A DNA stretch of 64,000 nt. It comes from Rhizobium sp. GTDB taxonomy: Bacteria > Pseudomonadota > Alphaproteobacteria > Rhizobiales > Rhizobiaceae. Below the pieces are notes generated by a model, which saw only the letters and a program-made list of their open reading frames with translations, was not told where the DNA came from and searched no databases. This document shows positions 53,793 to 62,500 of this stretch, piece by piece; position 1 is the stretch's first letter, and each line of letters starts with the position of its first letter. The DNA is taken from NCBI GenBank assembly GCA_002796995.1, contig PEKW01000003.1:124001-188000 (forward strand), given 5' to 3'. Made by a program: the position numbers and the translations under genes.

Positions 53793-54785
53793 ATGGCAGG
53801 CATCGAACATATCACCGTGGAAGCTGACGAGGCAGGCATGCGTCTGGACCGTTGGTTCAAGGTGCATTTCCCGGGCCTCGGCTTCGGCCAGTTGCAGAAG
53901 CTGCTGCGCTCCGGCCAGGTGCGTGTCGATGGCGGCCGGGTGAAGACCGACGCCCGCGTGCAGCCGGGGCAGGTGGTACGCATCCCGCCGCTGGACGTGG
54001 ACCTGAAGATCAAGGCAGGGCCGATCGGCTCGCACGACCTGAAGCATTCCGAGGACGGCGAGCTTCTGTCGCGCATGCTTTTGCACGAGGACGAGAAGGT
54101 GTTCGTGCTCAACAAGCCGGCCGGGCTTGCCGTGCAGGGCGGTTCGGGCCTGACACGCCATATCGACAAGATGCTCGAGGCCTGGACCAGCAAGAAGGGC
54201 GAGAAGCCCCGCCTGGTGCACCGGCTCGACCGCGACACCTCCGGCGTGCTGGTCGTTGCCCGCACGCGCGGTGCGGCCCAGAAGCTCACGGCCGCCTTCC
54301 GCGAGCGCGATACCCACAAGACCTACTGGGCGCTGGTCAAGGGCGTGCCGCGCAAGCACGAGGACAAGATCTCCACCTGGCTGGTCAAGGACCAGACCGA
54401 CGAGGGCGACCGGATGCGCGTCGCCAGGCACGGCGAGGACGGTGCCGATCACGCCGTATCCTACTACCGCGTCATCGATACCGCCGCGCAGAATCTCGCC
54501 TGGCTGGAAATGGAGCCCTATACCGGCCGTACCCACCAGTTGCGCATCCATGCGCTGCATATCGGCCATCCGATCATCGGCGATCCGAAGTATTTTATCG
54601 ACGACCACAACTGGGATTTCCCCGGCGGCGTCCAGAAGCGGTTGCATCTGCATGCGCGCCGCATCGACATCCCGCATCCGAATGGCGGACGCTTGAAGGT
54701 CACCGCGCCGCTTTCGCCGCATATGGTGCAGACGTGGAACCTGCTGGGCTTCGACCAGGCGGACGGCGACGGCGAGGCAGAATGA
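53793..54785 (+). CDS. RluC/RluD-family 23S rRNA pseudouridine synthase
   Basis: The 330-residue protein has an N-terminal S4 domain (MRLDRWFKVHFPGLGFGQLQKLLRSGQVRVDG) and the catalytic domain with HRLDRDTSG at residues 143-151; Asp146 is the nucleophile. The C-terminal YTGRTHQLRIHALHIGHPIIGD block is typical. I take the ATG at 53793; an in-frame GTG at 53775 would add six residues. It overlaps the HAD gene by 4 bases, so the two are co-translated. Substrate positions (RluC or RluD type) cannot be told from sequence by eye. Confidence 0.93.
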   Translation: MAGIEHITVEADEAGMRLDRWFKVHFPGLGFGQLQKLLRSGQVRVDGGRVKTDARVQPGQVVRIPPLDVDLKIKAGPIGSHDLKHSEDGELLSRMLLHEDEKVFVLNKPAGLAVQGGSGLTRHIDKMLEAWTSKKGEKPRLVHRLDRDTSGVLVVARTRGAAQKLTAAFRERDTHKTYWALVKGVPRKHEDKISTWLVKDQTDEGDRMRVARHGEDGADHAVSYYRVIDTAAQNLAWLEMEPYTGRTHQLRIHALHIGHPIIGDPKYFIDDHNWDFPGGVQKRLHLHARRIDIPHPNGGRLKVTAPLSPHMVQTWNLLGFDQADGDGEAE

Positions 54786-55435
54786 AGCTTGTCCTTTTCG
54801 ATTGTGACGGTACCCTGGTGGACAGTGTCGCCCTGATCCACGAGGTGATGGTTCGGACCTTCCGTCAGTTCGGCAAGGCCGAGCCCACGGTCGCTTCCAC
54901 CAAGGCGATCATCGGGCTGACCCTCGACATCGCGATTGCCCGCATCGACGGAAAGCCGCATGCCGACCCGGAAGCCGTGGCGATGATGGCCCACTACAAG
55001 GAAATCTTCCTCGGCGTCCGCGGCGAACTCGGTTTCCAGGAACCGCTTTTCCCCGGCATCGCCGAACTCATTGCGGCCCTTTCGGTCCGCGACGACGTGC
55101 TGATCGGCGCCGTCACCGGCAAGTCGCGCCGCGGTCTCGACATGGTGCTTGAAACCCACGGCTTCGCCTCCCATTTCTTCGTTTCCCGCACGGCTGACGA
55201 TTGCCCGTCCAAGCCGCACCCGGCCATGGTCACCGAGTGTTGCGACCAGGCGGGCATCGTGCCGGCCGACACCGTGGTCATCGGTGATGCGGTCTACGAC
55301 ATGCAGATGGCCAAGGCCGCCGGCGCGACCGCGATCGGCGTGTCCTGGGGTTATGCCAGCGTCGAGCAATTGTGGGCCGCCGGTGCCGATGCGGTGGTCG
55401 ACCGCCCGGCGGACATCCTGAACTACATACACTGA
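54782..55435 (+). CDS. HAD family hydrolase
   Basis: The 217-residue protein is a HAD subfamily IA phosphatase. Motif I is LVLFDCDGTLVDS at residues 3-15 (the nucleophile Asp and the acid Asp both present), motif II is in GAVTGKSRRGLDMVL, and motifs III and IV are KPHPAMV and VIGDAVYDMQMAKAAG. It starts inside the pseudouridine synthase stop (ATGA). Phosphoglycolate phosphatase is a common annotation for such proteins, but the substrate is not fixed by sequence. The ATP12 gene follows after 9 bases. Confidence 0.93.
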   Translation: MKLVLFDCDGTLVDSVALIHEVMVRTFRQFGKAEPTVASTKAIIGLTLDIAIARIDGKPHADPEAVAMMAHYKEIFLGVRGELGFQEPLFPGIAELIAALSVRDDVLIGAVTGKSRRGLDMVLETHGFASHFFVSRTADDCPSKPHPAMVTECCDQAGIVPADTVVIGDAVYDMQMAKAAGATAIGVSWGYASVEQLWAAGADAVVDRPADILNYIH

Positions 55436-55444
55436 GGTTTACCG

Positions 55445-56236
55445 ATGCGCGACGAGTTGAGCGTCTTCGTCCCCGAGCAGAGCGATGCCGATCCGGTGCG
55501 CCGTGCGCAGATCCAGATGAAGAAGCCGCAGGCCAAGCGCTTCTATACGGAAGTGACGGTCGAGCCGGAAGGTGACGCCTTTGCCGTGAAGCTCGACGGG
55601 CGCGCCGTCAAAACGCCGGGCAAGAGGCTCCTGGCGCTTCCGACCCGCGCGGCTGCGGAACTGGTCGCCGACGAATGGCGCGCCCAGGTTGAGATCATCG
55701 ATCCCGAGACCATGCCGGCAACGCGGCTGGCCAATACCGCGATCGATGCCGTGGCCGACCAGGCCGAGGCGGTGTTCGAGGACATCGTGCGCTACAGCGG
55801 TAGCGACCTCCTGTGCTACCGCGCCGACGGCCCGCAGGAACTGGTCGAGCGTCAGCAAGAGCGCTGGGATCCGGTGCTGTCCTGGCTCGCCGGAACCCAT
55901 TCCGCCCGTTTCATCCTGGTCGAGGGCGTCATCCACCAGGAGCAGCCGGCCGAGGCCGTCGCCGCCTTCGCCGCAGCCCTTGAGGCTGAGCGCTCGCCGC
56001 TCGCCCTGTCCTGCCTGCACGTGGTGACGACCATCACCGGCTCTGCCATGCTGACGCTGGCGCTACGCGACCGCCACCTCACGCTCGAAGAGGTCTGGGC
56101 GCTTGCCCATCTCGACGAGGACTGGACCGACGAACACTGGGGCGTCGATGCGGAGGCGGAGGCGCGCCGCGCCAAGCGCTTAACCGAAATCGCCGCCGCC
56201 GCGGCCATGCTCGAGGCGCTGCGCGCCGCGGATTAA
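55445..56236 (+). CDS. ATP12 family chaperone
   Basis: The 263-residue protein belongs to the ATP12 family, which assists assembly of F1-ATP synthase alpha subunits. Family blocks are AKRFYTEVTVEPEGDAFAVKLDGRAVKTPGKRLLALPT, the DLLCYRADGPQELVERQQERWDPVL stretch and LAHLDEDWTDEHWGVD near the C-terminus. It follows the HAD gene by 9 bases, forming a likely rluC/D-HAD-atp12 operon. Bacterial ATP12 is mostly an alphaproteobacterial protein. The atp genes are not in this window. Confidence 0.92.
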   Translation: MRDELSVFVPEQSDADPVRRAQIQMKKPQAKRFYTEVTVEPEGDAFAVKLDGRAVKTPGKRLLALPTRAAAELVADEWRAQVEIIDPETMPATRLANTAIDAVADQAEAVFEDIVRYSGSDLLCYRADGPQELVERQQERWDPVLSWLAGTHSARFILVEGVIHQEQPAEAVAAFAAALEAERSPLALSCLHVVTTITGSAMLTLALRDRHLTLEEVWALAHLDEDWTDEHWGVDAEAEARRAKRLTEIAAAAAMLEALRAAD

Positions 56237-56299
56237 CGGTCCGCTAACCATAAAGGTGGGACGCTCAGGCGGAAGAGAATCATCCGTCCGGGGTATCCC

Positions 56300-57025
56300 A
56301 TGTTCGCCCGCTTCCTCAAGCTTGGCCTCGCGCTGTTCCTGCTCGGTGCGCTGGCCTCCTGCAGCCTCATCCACGGCCGGCCGATCACCCGGCCGCTCAG
56401 CTATCATGTGCGCGACGTCACCGTGATCGCCGATGCGACCGTTCCGACCCGGATCATTGCCGGCGTGGACCGGCGGGTGTCGGCCGCGATCGCGGCGACC
56501 CGGCCGCCGGCCGGTGCCGAGCGGGTGGTCGTCCTCGTGCGGATCGAGAAGCTGGGCTATGGCTTCAACGCGCGCCGCCACCTGCAGACGGCACGCTTCA
56601 CCGTCACCGCCGCCTCGGTCGAGACCGGCGAACCGGTCGCGGAGGGCAGCTTCCTCGTCAACAATCCGACCGACGATCCGATGATGGCCGAAGAGAGCCT
56701 TGCCGAGGAAATCGCCAGCCGCGTGCGCTTCGCCTTCTCGCTTGCCTCGCCCTCGCTGCGAAAGCTGGTGCGGCCGCCGCGCACCCAGTCCACCCGATTG
56801 AAGACCGCTCTGGCGCCTGAGGCCCCGGCCGTCGTCGCGCCTGCGGCCGTAACCTCCGCCGAGCCCGCCGCGGCGGTGCTTCCGGCGCCAGCCGTGCCGC
56901 CTGCCGGGGCGATCGAGACGAATATCGAGGAAGGCGCAAGCGGCGCCGTCAAGCTCGGCGCCGCCGCCCCCACCGTTCCCTGCGATCCCGCCAAGGACAA
57001 GGATTGCGCCGCGCCGAAGCCCTGA
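56300..57025 (+). CDS. Predicted lipoprotein with Pro/Ala-rich C-terminus
   Basis: The 241-residue protein has a lipoprotein signal (FARFLKLGLALFLLGALASCS), with LASC as a good lipobox around residue 21. The first part is a compact domain (residues 25-140) carrying VVVLVRIEKLGYGFNARRHLQTARF. The C-terminus is low-complexity and rich in Ala and Pro (from about residue 170). Two cysteines lie at the very end. I recognise no family by eye. It sits alone, 63 bases after the ATP12 gene and before the cobalamin riboswitch. Confidence 0.7.
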   Translation: MFARFLKLGLALFLLGALASCSLIHGRPITRPLSYHVRDVTVIADATVPTRIIAGVDRRVSAAIAATRPPAGAERVVVLVRIEKLGYGFNARRHLQTARFTVTAASVETGEPVAEGSFLVNNPTDDPMMAEESLAEEIASRVRFAFSLASPSLRKLVRPPRTQSTRLKTALAPEAPAVVAPAAVTSAEPAAAVLPAPAVPPAGAIETNIEEGASGAVKLGAAAPTVPCDPAKDKDCAAPKP

Positions 57026-57082
57026 GCGGTTTCGCGCGCTCGATTGACTTGGATAGCGCTTCCACCTATTCCAGTGACTACG

Positions 57083-57427
57083 GATGGTTTCCGGGCCGGC
57101 GATTTTCGGCCCGGGAAGCAAAAGGGAATGCGACGGCGGGGATCCAGACCGGGACCGCCAATCGCAGCCGACCCCGCGACTGTAGAGCGGCGAGGGTCTT
57201 CCGTCCGGCGGGGACTTCGGTGACGGATGGCGGTTCGCAGGGTGCGAACGGTCCGAAGCAGGGTTCAGCCGGAAAAGCCACTGGAGGGCTGCGCGATCAG
57301 CCGGGGCCGGACGCCTCTATCATCTACGAATCGTCCTCCCTTTCGCGCCGCATCCACCTCCGGGAAGGCAAGGAAGATCCGCCGGTGCGTCTTTCGCACC
57401 ACGACCCGCGAGCCAGGAGACCTGCCA
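57083..57427 (+). promoter_or_regulatory. Cobalamin (B12) riboswitch of the cob operon
   Basis: Reading the plus strand, AAAGGGAA (57120-57127), GCAGCCGACCCCGCGACTGT (about 57164-57183) and the B12 box GCCACTGG (57277-57284) are present in order, followed by CGGGAAGGC (57361-57369) and GAGCCAGGAGACCTGCC (57410-57426), the typical end. The spacing between the last parts is long, indicating an enlarged peripheral region. It should shut down cobP-cobW-cobN-cobO when adenosylcobalamin is plentiful. The exact ends are approximate. Confidence 0.88.
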
Positions 57428-57496
57428 ACCGTACCGGGCATCAAGCCCACACCTGTCAAAGGGGAGGCTCCCCTTGTTGCCAGCACGGAGGTTGTC

Positions 57497-57676
57497 GTGG
57501 CGACACTGAAGAAGATCGGGATCTCCGGATCCCGTGAATGCGCACATCGTGCGATCCGGTCCGGCGAAGTCTGCTCCGCCGCGAGTGGTCGGCGAGCGCC
57601 TGCGTTTTCTAGCCCGCGCTTTCGCCTGCAGAAACGCCTCTCCGACATTGCCCCCATTCTCGCCGGCGGGCGCTGA
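57497..57676 (+). CDS. Possible 59-residue ORF between riboswitch and cobP
   Basis: A GTG at 57497 has GGAGG 6 bases upstream and opens a frame of 59 residues ending with TGA at 57674-57676, three bases before cobP. The sequence (VATLKKIGISGSREC...) has no recognised motif or membrane segment. The ribosome-binding site is good but the composition is Arg-rich and could be chance. It may be a leader ORF coupled to cobP translation, or a degraded gene. Confidence 0.3.
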   Translation: MATLKKIGISGSRECAHRAIRSGEVCSAASGRRAPAFSSPRFRLQKRLSDIAPILAGGR

Positions 57677-57679
57677 GCC

Positions 57680-58201
57680 ATGGCTGGCCCATCCTCTTCG
57701 ATTCTCGTTCTCGGCGGTGCCCGCTCGGGCAAGTCGCGCTTTGCCGAAGGTCTTGCCCTCGATTGCGCGGCTGACCGCCATTATGTCGCGACCGGTCGCG
57801 CCTTCGACGACGAAATGCGCGACAGGATAGCCAGGCACCGGAGCGATCGCGGCGATGGCTGGACGACCCATGAGGAGCCGGTCGATCTGGTCGGCCAGCT
57901 CAAGCGGATCGACGATCCGTCGCGTGTCGTACTGGTCGACTGCCTGACGCTCTGGGTCACCAATCTGATGCTGGATAACCAGGACGTGACGGTCCGCTCG
58001 GCCGAACTGGCGGCATTTCTCCCGCAGCTGAAGGCGAGGGTGATCCTGGTCTCCAACGAGGTCGGGCTCGGCATCGTGCCGGAAAATCGCATGGCGCGCG
58101 AATTCCGCGACCATGCCGGACGGCTCCATCAACAGATCGCGGCGCGTGCCGCGGAAGTCTATTTTGTCGCGGCCGGCTTGCCGCTGAAAATGAAGGGTTG
58201 A
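57680..58201 (+). CDS. cobP: Bifunctional adenosylcobinamide kinase / adenosylcobinamide-phosphate guanylyltransferase
   Basis: The 173-residue enzyme activates adenosylcobinamide with GTP (also called CobU in enterobacteria) for attachment of the nucleotide loop. The P-loop GGARSGKS is at residues 12-19, the [18 protein letters not shown] block contains the active His and [15 protein letters not shown] and [23 protein letters not shown] are typical. It overlaps the earliest possible cobW start. As the first gene after the B12 riboswitch, it heads the cobP-cobW-cobN-cobO run. Confidence 0.96.
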   Translation: MAGPSSSILVLGGARSGKSRFAEGLALDCAADRHYVATGRAFDDEMRDRIARHRSDRGDGWTTHEEPVDLVGQLKRIDDPSRVVLVDCLTLWVTNLMLDNQDVTVRSAELAAFLPQLKARVILVSNEVGLGIVPENRMAREFRDHAGRLHQQIAARAAEVYFVAAGLPLKMKG

Positions 58202-58203
58202 AC

Positions 58204-59277
58204 ATGCTGCAACAGAAGATCCCCGCGACCGTCATCACCGGCTTCCTCGGCGCCGGCAAGACCACCATCATCCGCAACATGCTGATGAATGCCGGCGGCA
58301 AGAAGATCGCGCTGATCATCAACGAGTTCGGCGATCTCGGCGTCGACGGCGACGTGCTGAAGGGCTGTGGCGCCGACAACTGCACCGAGGACGACATCAT
58401 CGAGCTGACCAATGGCTGCATCTGCTGCACCGTCGCCGATGATTTCATCCCGACCATGCAGCGCCTGCTGGAGCGCGACGTGAAGCCCGACCACATCGTC
58501 ATCGAGACCTCGGGCCTGGCTCTTCCCCAGCCGTTGGTCGCCGCCTTCAACTGGCCGGACATCCGCACCCGCGTCACCGTCGACGGTGTCATCACCGTGG
58601 TCGACAGCGCCGCCGTCGCCGCCGGCCGCTTTGCCGACGATCACGACAAGGTGGATGCGGCGCGCGTGGCTGACGAAGGCCTCGACCACGACAGCCCGCT
58701 GGAAGAACTGTTCGAGGATCAGCTGACCTGTGCCGACCTCATCATCCTCAACAAGACCGACCTGCTCGACGCCGAGGGCATCGCCAGGGTGCGTGCCGAA
58801 GTGGCCGAGCGCATCCACCGCAAGCCGGCGCTGATCGAGGCGAAGAACGGCGACGTGCCGGCGCTCGTCCTGCTCGGCATCGGGGCGGGCACCGAGGACG
58901 ATATAGAGAACCGCAAGTCGCACCACGAACTGGAGCACGAAGCGCTGCACGAAAGCGGCGAGGCCCATGACCATCATCACGACCACGACGAATTCGAGAG
59001 CTTCGTGATGAAGCTCGGCGCGATCGCCGATCCGTCCGGCTTCGTCGACAAGCTGAAGAGCGTGATCGAAGCCCATGACGTTTTGCGCCTCAAGGGTTTC
59101 ATCGACGTGCCGGGCAAGCCGATGCGCCTCGTCATCCAGGCCGTGGGTTCCCGCATCGACACCTATTTCGACCGCCCCTGGGCCTCCGGCGAAAAGCGCG
59201 AAACCCGCTTTGTCGTCATCGGCCTGCACGACTGGGATTTCGGCGCGGTGGTCGAAGCCGTCGAGAAGGCGGCTTGA
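58204..59277 (+). CDS. cobW: Cobalamin biosynthesis GTPase CobW
   Basis: The 357-residue G3E GTPase is thought to deliver cobalt to the CobNST chelatase. The P-loop GFLGAGKTT is at residues 13-21, the metal site is TNGCICCTVADDF, and NKTD is the guanine-specificity motif. A His-rich stretch (AHDHHHDHDEF) follows in the linker before the CobW C-terminal domain. I take the ATG at 58204 with AAGGG 6 bases upstream; a TTG at 58198 is possible. It lies directly upstream of cobN, separated by a repeat-bearing gap. Confidence 0.95.
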   Translation: MLQQKIPATVITGFLGAGKTTIIRNMLMNAGGKKIALIINEFGDLGVDGDVLKGCGADNCTEDDIIELTNGCICCTVADDFIPTMQRLLERDVKPDHIVIETSGLALPQPLVAAFNWPDIRTRVTVDGVITVVDSAAVAAGRFADDHDKVDAARVADEGLDHDSPLEELFEDQLTCADLIILNKTDLLDAEGIARVRAEVAERIHRKPALIEAKNGDVPALVLLGIGAGTEDDIENRKSHHELEHEALHESGEAHDHHHDHDEFESFVMKLGAIADPSGFVDKLKSVIEAHDVLRLKGFIDVPGKPMRLVIQAVGSRIDTYFDRPWASGEKRETRFVVIGLHDWDFGAVVEAVEKAA

Positions 59278-59307
59278 GGTTTGATGAGCGTATGAGCGCG
59301 CGGTTCA

Positions 59308-59351
59308 CCCCCCTCTGGCCTGCCGGCCATCTCCCCCTCAAGGGGGGAGAT
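59308..59351 (+). repeat. Palindromic repeat, family B, copy 1 (left half of a 193-bp unit)
   Basis: The 44-base unit runs from CCCCCCTCTGG through the GGCCTGCCGGCC palindrome to the stem CTCCCCC/GGGGGAG and AGAT. It is the inverted partner of the repeat at 59456-59500. It lies in the cobW-cobN gap, 30 bases after the cobW stop. Confidence 0.9.
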
Positions 59352-59455
59352 CGGCATGCGCTGCCCGCAGCGACGGTGGCCGAACCTCCTGCATCTGTCG
59401 ATTCCTGGGGCGCTCACTCGACGATAGAACCTTCGGTGACGGCTGCCATCTTCCA

Positions 59456-59500
59456 ATCTCCCCCCTTGAGGGGGAGATGCCCGGCAGGCCAGAGGGGGGT
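59456..59500 (-). repeat. Palindromic repeat, family B, copy 2 (right half of the unit)
   Basis: Reverse-complement counterpart of 59308-59351: ATCTCCCCCC, TTGA loop, GGGGGAGAT, then CCGGCAGGCCAGAGGGGGG. The two copies bound about 104 bases of unrelated sequence. The unit ends 54 bases before the cobN start codon, so cobN translation must begin downstream of a large foldback. Confidence 0.9.
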
Positions 59501-59554
59501 ACCCGCCACGCTCCAGGGCAGGAATGAGGGGCATGGTTCCCATGCCGTGCGCGC

Positions 59555-62500
59555 ATGCATCTTCTCCTAGCCCAGAAAGGCTCGATCGCCGACGGTGAAG
59601 AGGCCGTCGATCTCGGCCAGACGCCGGGCGACATCCTCTTCCTCTCGGCGGCCGACACGGAGCTTGCCGCGATTGCCGCGGCCGTGGCCTCCCGTGCCGA
59701 GGGCCCGAGTTTCCGGCTTGCCAGCCTGATGAGCCTCAAGCACCCGATGTCCGTCGACACCTATGTCGAGCGCACCGCGCGGCATGCGAAGCTGATCGTC
59801 GTCCGGGCGCTCGGCGGCGCCAGCTATTTCCACTACGTGCTGGAGGCGCTGCATGCCGCGGCCCGCCGCACAGGCGCGGCCATTGCCGTGCTGCCCGGCG
59901 ACGACAAGCGGGACGAAGGGCTCGCCGAATTCTCGACCCTGCCGGCCGAGGACCTGTCCGCGCTCTGGGCCTATCTGATCGAGGGCGGCGACGCCAATGC
60001 ACGGGCCTTCGTCGACTATGCCTGCGCCCTGATCGGTCACGGCGAGAAACCCGCACCTGCCGCTCCGCTGCTGAAAGCCGGCATCTGGTGGCCGGGCAGG
60101 GGTGTCATCGGTGTCGGTGAATGGAAGCAGGCTTCGGCGATCGCCCCTCATCCGCCTGCCGACACCTTCTCCCCGTCGAACGGGGAGAAGGTGTATTCTG
60201 GCTCTGTGTCGCCGGGTGCGGTGATACCCCCCTCTGGCCTGCCGGCCATCTCCCCCTCAAGGGGGGAGATTGACTCGCTGCAGGCGTCCTCGGCTTCATC
60301 TGGTACCGTGCTTTCGGAGTCCTTTTCCGTGAATTCCCACTCTGGAGGTGGTCCGGCGCGGTCACGGCGTCCGATCTCCCCCCTTGAGGGGGAGATGGCC
60401 GGCAGGCCAGAGGGGGGTGAACGCGCGCCGCCGCCCGTCGCCGCCATCTGCTTCTACCGCGCCCTGGTGCAAAGCGGCGAGACCAGACCGGTCGAGGCGC
60501 TGATCGACGCCTTGAAGACGCAAGGGCTCGCCGCGCTGCCGGTCTTCGTCTCCAGCCTGAAGGATGCCGTCTCGGTCGAGACGCTGCGCTCGATCTTCGC
60601 CGAGGCGCCGCCCGCCGTCGTCATCAACGCCACCGGCTTTGCCGTCTCGGCGCCGGGTGCCGAGCGGGTTTCGACCGTGCTGGACGAGGGCGGCGCAGTC
60701 GTTCTGCAGGCGCTGTTCTCATCCTCCACGCGGGAGGCCTGGGAGGCCTCGTCGCAAGGGCTCACGGCACGCGATCTCGCCATGAGCGTGGCACTGCCGG
60801 AGGTCGATGGCCGGGTGATGACGCGTGCCGTGTCCTTCAAGGCCGCCGCGCGCTTTGATGCCCGCGTCGAGACCAATATCGTCTCCCACGAACCCGATGC
60901 CGGCCGCGCCGGTTTCGTCGCGAGACTGGCCGCCAACTGGACCCGGCTCAGGGTGACCCCGGCCTCCCAGCGGCGGGTGGCGCTCATCATGGCCAACTAT
61001 CCGAATCGCGACGGCCGCCTCGGCAATGGCGTCGGCCTCGACACGCCGGCCGGCACCGTCGAAGTCCTGCGCGCCATGGCCGCCGAAGGCTACGCGCTTG
61101 ACACGCTGCCCGCCGACGGCGATGCGCTGATGACCCATCTGATGGCCGGCCCGACCAATGCGGCGACCGACGGGCGCGAGATTCGCGAAGTCATGTCTGC
61201 AAGCGATTACATAAGCTTCTTCGAAAGTCTTCCGGAAAAGGTTCAGCGAGACGTCACCGCGCGCTGGGGCGCGCCGGAGACGGATCCCTTCTTCCTCGAC
61301 GGCCGGTTTGCCCTGCCGCTGTCGCGCCTCGGCAATGTCGTCGTCGGCATCCAGCCGGCGCGCGGCTACAATATCGATCCGAAGGAAACCTATCATTCGC
61401 CGGACCTCGTGCCGCCGCACGGCTATCTCGCCTTCTACGCTTATCTGCGCCGGCAATTCGACACCCATGCGGTGATCCACATGGGCAAGCACGGCAACCT
61501 GGAATGGTTGCCGGGCAAGGCGCTGGCGCTGTCGGAAACCTGCTACCCGGAAGCCGTCTTCGGCCCGCTGCCGCATCTCTACCCCTTCATCGTCAATGAC
61601 CCGGGCGAGGGCACCCAGGCCAAGCGCCGCACCTCCGCCGTCATCATCGACCACCTGACCCCGCCGCTCACCCGCGCCGAAAGCTACGGGCCGCTGAAGG
61701 ACCTGGAGGCGCTGGTCGACGAATATTACGAGGCCGCCGGCGGCGATCCGCGCCGCCTGAAGCTGCTGAAGAAGCAGATCCTCGACCTCGTCGCCGACAT
61801 TGGCCTCGACCAGGACGCCGGCATTGTCCGCGACGAAGCGGAGGAAAGCGCGCTCGAAAAGCTCGACGCCTATCTCTGCGACCTCAAGGAAATGCAGATC
61901 CGCGACGGCCTGCACATCTTCGGCCTTGCGCCGGAGGGGAGATTGCTGACCGACCTCACCGTGGCGCTGGCCCGCGTGCCGAGGGCCCTGGGCGAGGGTG
62001 GTGACCAGAGCCTGCAGCGGGCGATTGCGGCGGATGTCTTTGCGAAAGAAGCCCCCTCCCCAACCCCTCCCCACAAGGGGGAGGGGCTTCCACTTGCGCC
62101 TGACGCTGCCGTTGAACGCCAAAGCGAGCCACGGGTGTTCTCCCCCCTTGTGGGGGAGATGGCCGGCAGGCCAGAGGGGGAGTTTTCGTTCAAGGTCGAC
62201 ATATTCGACCCCCTCGACTGCATCATGTCCGACCCCTGGACCGGTCCGAAACCGGCCATCCTCGCCGATCTGACCGACGCCCCGTGGCGCACCAGGGGCG
62301 ACACCGTCGAGCGCATCGAAATTCTGGCCGCCAAGCTGGTGGACGGCACCGCGTCCTGCCCCGAAGACTGGCTCGCCACCCGCGCCGTGCTCGACGAAAT
62401 CGAAACCCGCCTCAAGCCGTCGATCATCCGCTCCGGTCCGGCCGAGATCGCGGGCCTGCTCGCCGGCCTTGCCGGGCGCTTCGTGACCCCCGGTCCCTCC

